NCBI GenBank assembly: GCA_000310025.1
Contig: FN649743.1
Span: 1,485,642 to 1,514,103, forward strand
Direction: 5' to 3'
Length of the DNA: 28,462 nucleotides
From: Ectocarpus siliculosus
Taxonomy: Eukaryota; Sar; Phaeophyceae; Ectocarpales; Ectocarpaceae
Shown here: piece by piece, positions 1-11,054 of the stretch
Position numbering within the stretch: position 1 is the first letter of the stretch
How the letters are laid out: each line of letters begins with the position of its first letter
Translations under genes and position numbers: made by a program
Notes under the pieces: model-generated
What the model was told of the DNA's origin: nothing
What the model saw: only the letters and a program-made list of their open reading frames with translations
The model's database searches: none

Positions 1-33
1 CCGTTTGTGTTCCCCAGGGGGGGGGGGGGGGGG

Positions 34-984
34 CGTACTCATTTGTTGCTTGCCGTAGTCATTTGACCATTGACCACGCGTCCCTTTCGAGACGGAGCAC
101 CGTTCCTACCCCTACTAGAGACACCACCAACATTTGGGAGCTCTTTACGTTTCTGCCACAAACTCCATAAAAATTTCTTGCACATCTTATCCCCGTCCTC
201 TAGGGACTCTTGTGCCCACCATCTATCCCCAATTATCGCGATCGTTTTTTCGCTGTTGTCTAATTTACCAAACTTGTCCATGTCACACCCTCTCTGTCTC
301 ATTTCCTCCTCGAGATCCTCTCTTTCCTTCATGTGCAACTCACACTCCCCAACTATGTGGGGTCTACTCTCCTCCGATTTGCCACATGGACATGTGTGTC
401 TATCCTCCTCTTCCTCTCTCCTACGCCTGGTATACCTCTTCCTCCGTTCTGGCAAGTCCAGATCGCCTACTCGAAATTGCAATTTCATCTTTTTCGCGTC
501 GTCCATGGGGCCGTCCAAGTACGTCTTCATCCCTATCCCTTCTTTCAACTTCCCGTATATCTCCAAGTGGTCTTCGCTTCGTACCTTCTTCCGAAGGGTT
601 GCCTCCTCCCTACTTTCTAGCATCTCCTTGACTTTCGTCTTGAACCCCCCGAACCCTTCCGTGTCCAACGTCTCCTCCTCGTCTCCTATCTCCTTCCAAA
701 CCTTCTCTACCAACCTTGTCCCATCTGATTCCCTTCTTCCCTGGAGTCACTTTTCCCCAAGCTGCCTTGTCAACCATGGCTGGTAGTCTATCGTCCGACA
801 TTCTACTTACCTTGGTACTGGCAATTCAACTTCTGCATGTCTCTCTTTGTTTTAAGAGAGTACATTCCCAATTCTGCTCTCAATACAGTGTTGCTCGTTG
901 TACTTGAACATCCTAGTATTTTCTTGGCCGCTGCCATCTGCACCGTTTCCAGCTGCTTGACGGCCTTTTCGTTACCTTCCCATA
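34..984 (-). mobile_element. Degraded 3' part of a non-LTR (LINE) retrotransposon: end of the reverse-transcriptase ORF
   Basis: Reading the minus strand, a 224-aa frame (713 to 39) carries a Cys/His knuckle C-P-C-x8-H-x4-C (CPCGKSEESRPHIVGEC) in a Lys/Arg/Glu-rich context, as found after the RT domain of many LINEs. Upstream the homology continues in shifted frames: one segment with RMSDDRLPAMVDKAAWGKV (about 801-715) and one with QLETVQMAAAKKILG (about 975-795). These are separated by at least two frameshifts and an in-frame stop, so the copy is dead and 5'-truncated. The ORF stop (TGA) is followed at once by GTACG and 17 C on the minus strand (plus 17-33). It sits in the helicase intron, antisense to the host gene. 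I cannot name the clade. Confidence 0.7.
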
Positions 985-1110
985 CCTCAGGGGGGCGGGG
1001 GGGGGGGGGTACTCATGTTTCGCATGCCTTAGTTGTTAGACCATTGCCACAGGGAGGCCTTTTTGCGAAAGTCTCGCCTTTGAAGGGACGAGACATGCCG
1101 GCCGTCTTGA
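985..1110 (-). mobile_element. Second, very short LINE 3'-end copy with poly-C tail
   Basis: On the minus strand the sequence ends ..CAATGGTCTAACAACTAAG..GCATGC..ATGAGTAC followed by a C-run (plus 990-1009, one interruption). This matches the tail of the copy at 34-984 (..CAATGGTCAAATGACTACGGCAAGC..ATGAGTACG then C-run). Only about 100 bp of element remain. Its poly-C tail abuts the 5' end of the neighbouring copy, so the two lie head to tail. Confidence 0.5.
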
Positions 1111-1223
1111 TACGAAACGCACACGCTGGAGAGCGTTCCTACGATATCTCTCACGCGCGATTCGTGTGTGGCTTTCTCTCGCTCTCTCTCTCTCTCTCCG
1201 TCTCTCTCAATCTCTCCCTGCAG

Positions 1224-2803
1224 GTGCTGGTTTTCGTGTCGAGTAAGCAGGGGTGCGAAGACTTGTGCAAGTCTCTCAACAAGCACACATCCCTTGAGGC
1301 CGGGGCCATTCACGGGGACAGGGACCAGACAGATAGGCGAGAAGGGTTCCGCAGTATCGCTGTTAGCAGCAGCAGTAGCAGTGGAGCTACGGTGTTTTTT
1401 TGATTTTTTTTAACAGGAGTAGGTGGCGGACTCGTGCTCTCGCCGCACCGAAAAGAGTGTGGTTGGTTGTGGCTAAAGCGTAGCGTTTCCGTACACATAG
1501 GGGAGCGGTCGCGGTGTCATAGATTCGAGTCAGTCACGGGTGTTTATGGCAATGTCCATGAATTCGCTACTCTGTTCAAACCGAAAAGAGTAATACAATT
1601 GTCCTACATAGCTGAGTGATACTTTTCATCTCATAAGTCGGTGCACACATTGAGTCTCATTTACCTCGCGCGCGTACGCATGTTCTCAGTTTGTTTTTTG
1701 TGCTAATTTTTTTGTGTGTGTGCGTTGCGTTTCTCTCTCTCCCCCGCCCTCGCGGCAACCTATCGTCCTCGCGCTATCTACACCACTTCGCCAGGGAGAA
1801 AACGTTGCGGGCTTTCAAGCAAGGCCTGATGCCCATCCTGGTCGGCACAGACGTGGCGTCAAGGTTAGTCACTCACGTCAAACATGCCGTAAAAGCCCCA
1901 ACGCCGCCCGCCCGGAAAGTGGCCGCTGCCCCAACACATGACATCGCCTGCTTTTCTGGTACTCTTGTCTGATGCGTCAGGGGCGGGGGGTTAGAATGCC
2001 CGCAGGCAGCTCTTTACATACCCCGTTGACCTTCCTCCCACCGTGCTTGACTCGGTACTTTGTACACAATGGAACACGAGGCGTCGTAATCGGTTGCTGT
2101 TGCCACTGCACTGCTGTGGGTTCTGGGCCCTAAAGTCGTGGTGCAATTAAAAATCTCGGTAGGCACGTGGCCCTTGGTATCGTTGCCGAGTAGTAGTAGT
2201 ACGCAGGCCTACATTTTTTGGAGACCTTGTGGGACTCCAAGAAGGGGGTCCTTCGACGTGCGCCGAAGGCACTTCTTGGCCGCGCTGGCTGCCGGCCGAT
2301 TCGCGCCCAATTGCCTGTCGCGGCGGGTTTTGCCCGTTGAAGTGCCGCATTCTGTCTGCATGGAGAATATACGAGAGAGGGGGGTTTCGAGGTTTGTCGT
2401 AGTCTTACCGACTTCAGTGGGGGGCCCGGTTTTAGCGACCTCTATATATAATAGTGACAGCAGTTATACTACCGGGGTGCGGCGGTGCCACGTGACGTTG
2501 TGGCCGCTAAGCAGGGCATGTCGCTAAACAGGGGGTCGCTAAGCCGAGACCCCAACTGTTGCATCCGGTTTTGGTTCGATATAGAGATCGTCTTGTTTTT
2601 TGTGGTTGCCGGCGGGTTTCGTTTTCTCTACCGAGACAGTAACGCCTTGCATCACTCTCTGACATGACACGGAATTGGCGTTAACTCTTGCGAACATTCA
2701 GGGGGCTGGACATCAAGAATGTCAACACCGTGGTGAATTACGACGTGGCCAAGAACATCGAGACGCACATACACCGCGTTGGCCGAACTGGGCGGTAAGC
2801 TAC

Positions 2804-2834
<31 letters not shown>

Positions 2835-5800
2835 GGGGTAGGGGGCGGGGGGGGGGGGGGAGGGTAGGGAGAGAAAAAGAGAGAAAGAGGGTGATCAAGA
2901 GAGACACAGAGAGAGAGAAGATGAGAGAGGCATCTTTTCCGATCGTCGTTTTCCCGCCGACTTGTGGAGAACACTTCTTGTGGCGAACACACATCAGAAA
3001 CGCTTAGAGTTCGTTGCATATAGAGACACGGAGCTGTTACGGCCCATATGATGATAGTACAGCATCGCCAGTCTCTGGGTTGCGCTCAAGGCATAGTTGA
3101 AGGCAGGGAAGGGTCCTCGCGCTGTCAAGACGAGACGTACGTAGTTGTTTGCCTTCACCTTGTGCATAGAAAATGCAAATGATGGTACGTCGTTGTGGGG
3201 GCACGTGCGCCTGCGAGGCGTTCCTTCGACACTAGTAGCCGAAACCATGCTCCAGGTGCCTTACAGCTGTTGTACAGCTGTGGCACCGTCAAGTCTCGAT
3301 CTTCCGCCAGTGCTTTCGGCGGTGCTACTGTACGCAAGCGCCCATGTAAGCCCTTTTCTGACCGTTGCGGTCGGTATCTCCTTTCCACTCTCCGATGTTT
3401 TGCGTTTGTTCGTATGCCCCCTGCCCCTTTGGTGCGCATTGTTCTCTGCGTTAGGATGGGCAAAGACGGCGTCCACCCGGGCACCGCCTACACCCTCGTA
3501 ACTCCCAAGCAGGCTTCTTTCGCGGGGGACCTCGCTTACCATTTGGAGGTGAGGAGAAAATGGACGAATCAGTATGTACCTCGCGTATCACTTGGAGGTG
3601 AGAAGAAAATGGACGAATCAACACCTCGCTCATCTTTTGGGGGTGAGAAAAAAAGTAGACGATTCAGTACCTCGCTTACCATTTGGAGGTGAGAAGAAAA
3701 TATACGAATCAAAAGTATGTACCTAGCTTATCATTTAGAGGCGTGAGGAAAGAGACGCACCGCGGTTTGTACGGTGCCTGGCTTGTCAGTTGGAGGTTAG
3801 AGGAAAAAAATGAATTGCGTTCGTTTGTGTAGGCAGTCCTGTCGTCGGTCCACTCTTCGCCACCAGGCAAAGAGCAAGACCCGGGGTTTACTTTTCGGTG
3901 CCTTAAAAACATCGTGCATACAAGTTGGTCCCGATGAAATAGCCTATCCAACATTCTGCCCCCCCCCACCCTCACCTCCTTTGCATGACCTTTCCGTTCT
4001 TCGCAGTCCGCCAAGCAAGCCGTCCCTAAGGAGCTGGAGGCTTTGGCCAAGCAGGGGGGAGGGCGACGAGGCGGTGGTGGTGGCGGCTTCGGGGGAGGAG
4101 GGGGCGGCGGCGGCGGGCGCGGTCGGCAAGGCGGAGGAATTGGGTAAGTTGCGGTGCCACCATGTGCACTTGTTTAGTCTTCTTCTTTTTCTTTTGTTGT
4201 AGAGGTCTGAACGGACAACCTCTCGGTGTTTGTTTTTCCCAGTCCCGGTTACACGATAGACTGTTCTTTCTGCCATCACGTTTTTTTTTTTTCTGGATGC
4301 CTGAACGGACACGTCTCAGTTTTGTTTTTGCCCACGCAGCAGTCAGGGTCACACCACGGGAAATGGTTATTTCCTCTATACTTTTATTCACCCCCTGTTC
4401 ATTGTCGCGAGAAGGGTTGGGCACTTGACGCCGTCACCAGTGCTACCAATTCGAACCGCACTCTTTCGAGTGGACCTTTAGCCGTCGACCATCCAAGCGT
4501 TACGATGATGTTTTGGGACCGTATGGGTTGACGCTGTTCGTTAGTGCTGTAACTTCACCGGCACACAGTATTTTTTCAAAACGGCGTCACGGACCTGTGG
4601 CCATCGACCATCCAAACGTTGCGATAATGTTTTGGGACGGTAAGGGTGGCCCCGGCGAGGAAAGTATTTGCACTCTTAACCTCTTCATTGGACCTTTTGA
4701 AGCCTGCCAACCACTAATGGGGTGTTGAGCCGGGATGCCGTGGACGTGGAAAGAGGTGCAGCCCCCACGTAGTATGCATGGCGTTGTGAACCGCTTGCCC
4801 CCGTGCCTTGGCCAGAAAGAACAATTGTGGCGGTGCTTGAAAGAGGTGCTCGCGGCTTTCACTTCTCTCCCCGCCGTCGCCCGTTAGCACGGGGGCAAGC
4901 AGGATTGGCGCTGCCTCCTGTGCGTGCCATGTAGCCGTAATCTCGTCCTTCGTCCCACCTCCCAAAAACCACGCACCGTGCTCACAACCGCGGCGTCGAC
5001 GCGCCGCTCGCTCCCCACCCCGCCCCTTGCTCGCTCAGGTTCGTCGCTGGAAAAGGCAACAGCAGCGGTAGCGGGGGCGGGGGCGGCGGGAAGTTCGGCC
5101 CCCCGGCGGGGCCGGCGCTTACCTCCGCCGCCGCGGCAGCCGCAACCAAGGGGACCGCCGCCGCTCACATGCAGCTGCCGCCCTCTCTAAAGCTGATGGC
5201 AGCTAGCGTGGGAGGGGGGGCGACGGCGGCGGCGGCGGCGGCGGCGGCGGGGGGATCCAGTAAAGGGAGGGTGCACAACCCGATAGAAGACTCGTATGAT
5301 ACCAAGGCGCCGTGGAGCCCGGGGTCTAAGCCGGCGTCGGAGCCGGGCTCGCCGGCCGCGGGAGCGGCGGCAGGGGGGGGTTCGAACGTGCGGCGCGGGT
5401 TGTGGTGAGTAAAGTTGGGTGTGTTTGCAAGCATCGATGATGGCGCCTAATAGCTGTCGAATTGTGGGGCATCTGTGCGCCCCGCGTTCCGCCCTTGTCG
5501 TAACCTTGCTCTGTTCTTGTTCTAGGTGAGAGGAGACCGGGGGTGGGGGAGGGGAAGCCTCGGCGGGACAGGTGTTGACGTGGCGCTTGCGACGCTAGAG
5601 GGCGTTTCGAGGATCGTGCTTTTGTCTAGTATTTTTGGCAGCAGTGTTAACCCGTCGTTTTCTTTCGGTTGGGGAGAGATATTCCACTACCCCGGTTGCT
5701 TCCCTGCAAGCAGTATGAGGTGCTCGTGTGTTCCCATACCTGTCCTGTGAAGTAAGCATATGCGGTGACACGTGTGGGTTGGGTGAAGTTATTATAGTGA

Positions 5801-6400
5801 GGGTGCTTTAGTACCTCGAAATAGTTAGGTTTTCGCGCGCCTGGGCCTGTTTTCCACCCACGGTGAACGTTCCGAGGGATAAGGGATGAATCAATCCAGG
5901 TTGTGACCGCCCGCGCAAGTCATGCCTACGCCAGTGCTGCCCTCTCTGAAAGAGGTTGTACCCTTACTATGTACGCGTGGGCAGGCATCCACAACGGAAA
6001 CCGCTGCTGCACGAGAGCTGGCTTGTCCCCGTCGCGATTCGTCAGACATTTACACACACATTTGATATTGTCTTAACCCCCCCCCCCCCCGCTTCCCTCT
6101 CGTTCACGCCTCCCCCTTGTCTTTTCTCTGGGGTCGTTCCTTTTCTGCAGGGGCAAGGTTCTCCCGGCCGCCAAGCCGCCGGCGGCCCCGCAGTTTCCGC
6201 CGTTGCCCCCCCCGGCGCAGCAGCCGTGGCAACAGCCGCCGTTGCCCCCGTGGGCACAGCCCTCGCATCCTCCTCTACCCCCGACACAGCCCCCCCTGCC
6301 ACCTGCACAGCCCCCTTTGCCTCCGGGGGCACCGGGGGCGGCGACGGGGGGGGGGGCGCCCCCTCCGAGGAGCGAGAAAAAGCCGGTGGAGTTGAGTTAG
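1224..6400 (+). CDS. DDX42: DDX42-type DEAD-box ATP-dependent RNA helicase, C-terminal part (5' exons lie before the window)
   Basis: Seen: exons 1224-1336, 1795-1863, 2702-2794, 3455-3548, 4007-4143, 5039-5404 and 6151-6400 join in one frame (1122 nt, 373 aa plus stop TAG). They encode the second RecA-like helicase domain: motif IV-like VLVFVSSK (aa 1-8), HGDRDQTDR, motif [12 protein letters not shown] (about aa 55-65), VNYDVA, motif [10 protein letters not shown] (85-92), then [17 protein letters not shown] (102-118). The tail is low complexity: Gly-rich (exon 5), Gly/Ala-rich (exon 6) and Pro-rich (exon 7). Known: the VNYDVA...HRVGRTGR...AYTL.TPK..FAGDL block is characteristic of DDX42 (SF3b125), a nuclear helicase linked to the U2 snRNP/SF3b stage of splicing, which also has a disordered Gly-rich tail. 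Inferred: the ATP-binding N-terminal RecA domain lies upstream. Oddities: the first intron seen probably has a GC donor, and the exon 4 donor junction is tandemly repeated. All splice phases agree. Family assignment is strong; the exact DDX42 versus DDX46/PRP5-like call is slightly less sure. Confidence 0.93.
1337..1794 (+). other. Helicase intron, probable GC-AG type
   Basis: The split codon AG|G and the family spacing ([16 protein letters not shown]) are matched exactly if the exon ends at 1336 and the intron starts with GCGAGA and ends with CCAG at 1794. The nearest usable GT (1346) would insert three residues (REG) not expected in the family. The intron is T/C-rich near its 3' end; I see nothing else in it. 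Confidence 0.55.
2806..2935. repeat. (GA)n/G-rich purine tract in a helicase intron
   Basis: About 130 bp of almost pure purine (GAGAAAGAGA units with a G-run at about 2847-2860) begins a few bases after the donor at 2795. The surrounding introns 1864-2701 and 2936-3454 show no further recognisable feature. Confidence 0.8.
3529..3819 (+). repeat. Tandem repeat of the exon 4/intron junction (about 6 copies, 45-55 bp)
   Basis: Copies start near 3529, 3578, 3623, 3669, 3721 and 3775. The unit reads ACCTCGCTTACCATTTGGAG, then GTGAGAAGAAAATGGACGAA and a short spacer. The first copy holds the real end of helicase exon 4 (codons for DLAYHLE, donor at 3549). Copies 2 and 4 keep a perfect GGAG|GTGAG donor and copy 3 has GGGG|GTGAG; copies 5 and 6 are decayed. 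Confidence 0.85.
4206..4660 (+). repeat. Two local direct duplications in the helicase intron 4144-5038
   Basis: A unit of about 40 bp starting CTGAACGGACA occurs at about 4206 and 4301. A second unit of about 110 bp containing GACCATCCAA.CGTT.CGAT and TGTTTTGGGAC occurs at about 4430-4530 and 4545-4655. Both pairs are diverged and show no reading frame. The rest of this 0.9-kb intron is T/C-rich and otherwise empty. Confidence 0.65.
5405..6150 (+). other. Last helicase intron, nothing else seen
   Basis: Donor GTGAGT at 5405 and acceptor TTTTCTGCAG ending at 6150. A run of C lies at about 6077-6090 and a strong pyrimidine tract follows. The frames inside have no G/C-ending codon bias. Confidence 0.85.
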
Positions 6401-8229
6401 CAAGCTCCGTCCCTGTCAATGTTTTTTGCGGTCATCGTTCAAGCTTGGTGTGGCATGTCCATCAGTTGTCCTAACGGCTGTCTGTCTGGGAGACTTGCAA
6501 GCGTTTCTTGTTTCTGTTCAGCATGGATTGCTGGCAAAGTTGATCGGTAGTACGTGTTTTGTTGCAACGTGTCTTCGTCTCTGTAGTCCGCTGTGTTTTT
6601 GCAGCCTGATAATGTAGAGGAATGGGCAGGGGTTGCGCGAGGTCACATGGGTGATCTCTTTGGGAAGTTGTCGCGTTTCGGTTGGACGTCGGTTACGTCG
6701 AGGATGTCCGGCATCAAGAAGGATCTTGATTCTCTTGAGCTCTTGACCTTGTCGCCTTCTTTGTCTGATCGACACTGTCTCGCTTCTCAGGCGTCCGTCT
6801 TGTATGAAATGGCGCCCACGGAATAGGGTTCGAATTGGAACACAATTCAAAGGTGGTGGAAGACGTGTTTGTTGACACAACGAAATGGGCTTTGTTGTTC
6901 ACGCACACGCGTCGGAGCCGTAGCGCAAGGTCCAGCGCGACGACCATCATCCACGATTCGGCTCGACCCTTGTGGCCGCGAAACATAACCACGCCAGCAC
7001 AGACCGAATTACTCTCGTTGTGTTCACGTGGAGTTTCTTCATTCATCATGGCCGCGCTGCTGGGATCGGCGAGAGTGATGTATGCGTGCTCACACGCATT
7101 GTCGAGGCCTTCCCAACCAAACCCGCAAGCCTTTCGTTGGAGAGGACTCGTTTCTCGTTGGCCTTGTCAGACGACGATTCTGTCTGTCTGCTACCAGATG
7201 GTTGGTCGTCGTTTACCTCCCGGCGGAAGTAAAAACAGTGTTCAGAGGTTTAGCGCGCCGGGAGGTTGTGTATTCTCTACCGCAGCGGAACGCCTAAAAA
7301 GGCCGTGTTGTCGCTGTCCCGTCTAGGCGTGGTGTCGGAACTCGGCAGTGCTACTCATCTCAACGAGTCGTCGTGTCAGTACGTAGGCGGCTCGTGTGTT
7401 GGTGCTGTCCCGCTTGGTTGGGGTTCGCCGGGCATATATCGGTAGATTCGCGCCGAACCCGTGTTGTCTCTCCCCTTCACCGGGGGCACAGACGTTTCAT
7501 GCACGAATATTTCCATATGTGAATTGGTCGCTCGTGTCTCCGCAGTGAAGGAACCACGTGCATCCCCAACCTGCCTTTGTCCGCGAGACATATGCTCGCT
7601 AGTTGAGGTACTCGCTTGGTTCTCTCACGACGGCAGGCGCAGGGTATGCTTGCTCGACGGCACAACACCAGCAGTGACGCGGCGTTCACCGTGCCACTGT
7701 CGTCGGGTAATGGCCGCAGATTTAGCCCTTGATGACGCTTCGCGCAACACCAAAACACCGAGAACACACAAGAAAATAAACTCACTAGACTAAGCCTTTG
7801 TGTTTTCCTACTTTTCACAGTAGCCATCCCATCGCCATTGACATTGCCTCTGGCTGGCCGGCCAAATCACAGAAATGAATATATCCTGCCATCGCCGCCG
7901 ACACGGTAAGACACTCAAGTGCTGCGATCTCTCCCTGCGATATGAAGCCATTTGGTGCTTTTCAAGTGGTACACGAGCACCCGAGCACATGTCCAAAACG
8001 ACCAACCATCAACAACGCAGCCGGCTTTCATGTATCCGGCTTTGCAACATACATGACTTCGTCCTTGCTCCGCCATTCCCTACTGCCGGCAGTGGCATAG
8101 TCCGGCATTGTTAACGTCAGTCAAGCTGCCATGATGTGCACCAATACCTATCTGTAGTTGGTCTAATTGACTGCCCTTCCAGCCATGCGACCGACTACAA
8201 GAGGCACCACGCACACACACACACCGCCG
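6401..8229. other. Space between two convergent genes; 3' UTRs and an exon-like fragment
   Basis: The helicase stop (6400) and the stop of the minus-strand gene (8230) face each other over 1.8 kb. No AATAAA-type signal stands out. The only coding-looking segment is 6605-6826 (separate entry). The remainder has mixed frames without codon bias; no RNA gene recognised. Confidence 0.6.
6605..6826 (+). pseudogene. Exon-like orphan coding fragment, unknown
   Basis: After TTTTTGCAG (acceptor-like, ending 6604) an open frame of 73 codons runs to TAG. It contains PDNVEEWAGVARGHMGDLFG and LELLTLSPSLSDRHCLASQA and looks like real protein sequence, but no start or upstream exon can be found. Codon use is less G/C-ending than in the neighbouring genes. 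It could be an alternative terminal exon, or a relic of a retroelement or a duplicated gene. I do not recognise the family. Confidence 0.3.
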
Positions 8230-10157
8230 TCATCGTTGCTGCCCGACAGACCAGAGCGCGTACATCTTCATGGCGCTGCTACGGGTAGAAGTCCCGAAGT
8301 GCGCCCGACCGGCCGAGGTCCTGGTGGACGTGGGCTGGTTGCCCAGAGACGAGATCGGCGTTCCCCCATGCACTGATGGACACAACAGAACAAGGACAGC
8401 AGTTCGTGGGAGAAGGACGGACGGGTCGAGGAGGAAAAGACACAGGGTTGTCGGATGATGATGAGCGGGAAAATAGATGGGGTTGGATGAAAAACGTTGG
8501 TGGGGTAAACTGTGGTGGGGGAAATCGTATCGTTAGATTTGCGCAGCGGAAATTATTGTTATCGTCACGGCAAGGAGGGGAAACGGGTGGGACTACACAT
8601 GCAAGTCGTGATTGTTCTGCGAAAGCGCTCGAACTCAATGCGACGCCATTTTTTCAACAGTTGAGGATAATGAACCTGAGTGATTCAACGCATGACACAT
8701 CCAGAGTGGAAACATGATTGGCTGGCTAGTGACCCAGCCCTAAACCCAGATTTTGGCTGCAGGCTACGTAGCAAGCAACAAGGAGTGGGAACAATGTGGT
8801 CTTAGCTTTACCTGTTCAAACGGGCTGAGAGGGAACAGACAAAGTAAAACTAAGCTCGTAATCTAGGCTATCTAGGATAACCGAAGCTGCCTCCCGTGTT
8901 TTCCCCGAGCATGTTCTCGTTCACCCCAAAGAAGTATGGCCGCAAATACTTTAGTGTGAGGTTAGGTGTAGGGCACTAGCCTACTCTCACCTCTGAACTT
9001 GTCGCCAGGCACGTACCACCTGTCCTGCCTCGTGAACACCGGCCTCCCCGCCGAGCGATAGACGTCTCTCGACAGGGCCTGCTGGCCCAGGCAGCTGAAG
9101 GTCCTCGGGCAGCGGAAGTCGCTTCCTCCCTTGTCGAAGGACACCTCCGGGCGAGGCTTTTGACGTACGACCGTGGGCTGGAGGCGACCTGTAGTATGCA
9201 TACGCGAGCGGGGCTTTCGGCTTTAGTGAGTGGGAATTGGTTTTCGAGGGAGAAAACAGGAAATAATGCTTGTGTGCATCGAAACCACTACAGAGGGCAC
9301 ATGCGTTTAGAGTGCGTGATCGTGGGTGGTTTAGCGTGTTGCTGACGCTCTCTTTGGATGTCCGCTCCAACACGCATCTACCGTCTTAAAAAACTGCTAC
9401 ACGGCTATGTATTGTAGGCCACGTTTTGTGTATTGGGGTCACAGGTGTCCCCGTCCAACTCTGGGTAATCGGTGACACGTGTGGTGTTGTGCACTCAGGG
9501 CAAACTTCGAAGTCCACCAGTTGGCTGTATTAGTCCCACTGTCGGGGTCGCAGGTCGTTACTTAATTCCATGAAGTGATTTTTTCGGTGGTTCAAAACGG
9601 TCATGAAAGAGATTGCTCGTCGACGCTCTCGAAAGCTTACCATCAACCTTGAAGGGAGCCATCGGTACGTGCGTGCGGCGTTTTCACTCGGTCCAGCACA
9701 TAACCCTTTCAACGCAATAACGCAACATCAGTGATTGATATGTACTCCGAGTATTCTAAATTCTGAAGAGTCAACACAACTACAACTGCTGTAGACTACA
9801 ACATGAGGAATGCTATTTCCCAGCTCGAATTCCCCGTTTCTTTAGCGTCTCCTCTGCGCGATACTGCGGTTTCTCATACTGGCGAGTAGGCGGAGGGGCG
9901 GTCGATTGGCATCGACGATCCCGCGTTCAATCAACAGGTTGATGAGACCCGCCTTACACCACACGATGCGTCGAACAACACAACGCTGTGCATCCCTGCC
10001 AGATTTTCGTTGGACTGGTGTGTGCATGACATGCCTCTCGTGGTACAGACTGCTGGTGGCACTCACCCATGAATGGGGGCTCGACAGAGGTACGCACCCC
10101 GGAAGATGAGCGGCACAAGGACCGCGTGGTTTCCTTCAACGAGTTGGTGTCAGACAT
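8230..10157 (-). CDS. Small protein with two LG-x-Q...SAGR..F...R repeats (ciliary/microtubule-like), three exons
   Basis: Seen: exons 10157-10067, 9188-8991 and 8372-8230 (minus strand) join with matching phases (91+198+143 = 432 nt, 143 aa plus TGA). Donors GTGAGT and GTGAGA and acceptors CTACAG and CATCAG are good; codons in exons 2 and 3 are mostly G/C-ending. The protein has a Ser/Thr-rich N-terminus (MSDTNSLKETTRS) and two related blocks: SCLGQQALSRDVYRSAGR then F-x4-R, and SSLGNQPTSTRTSAGR then FGTSTR. Inference from memory only: short S-x-LG-[KNQ]-Q..S....F....R repeats occur in small ciliary or axonemal microtubule-binding proteins of protists, which would suit an organism with flagellated spores. 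The start is chosen because no acceptor or coding sequence lies upstream of this ATG. Introns hold nothing I recognise. An extra exon cannot be excluded. Confidence 0.6.

Positions 10158-11054
<897 letters not shown>

Noticed and set aside
7477-7827. Minus-strand frame with KRHQGLNLRPLPDDSGTVNA
   Set aside because: The remainder of the frame is unlike protein, codon use is unbiased, and the opposite strand is equally open.
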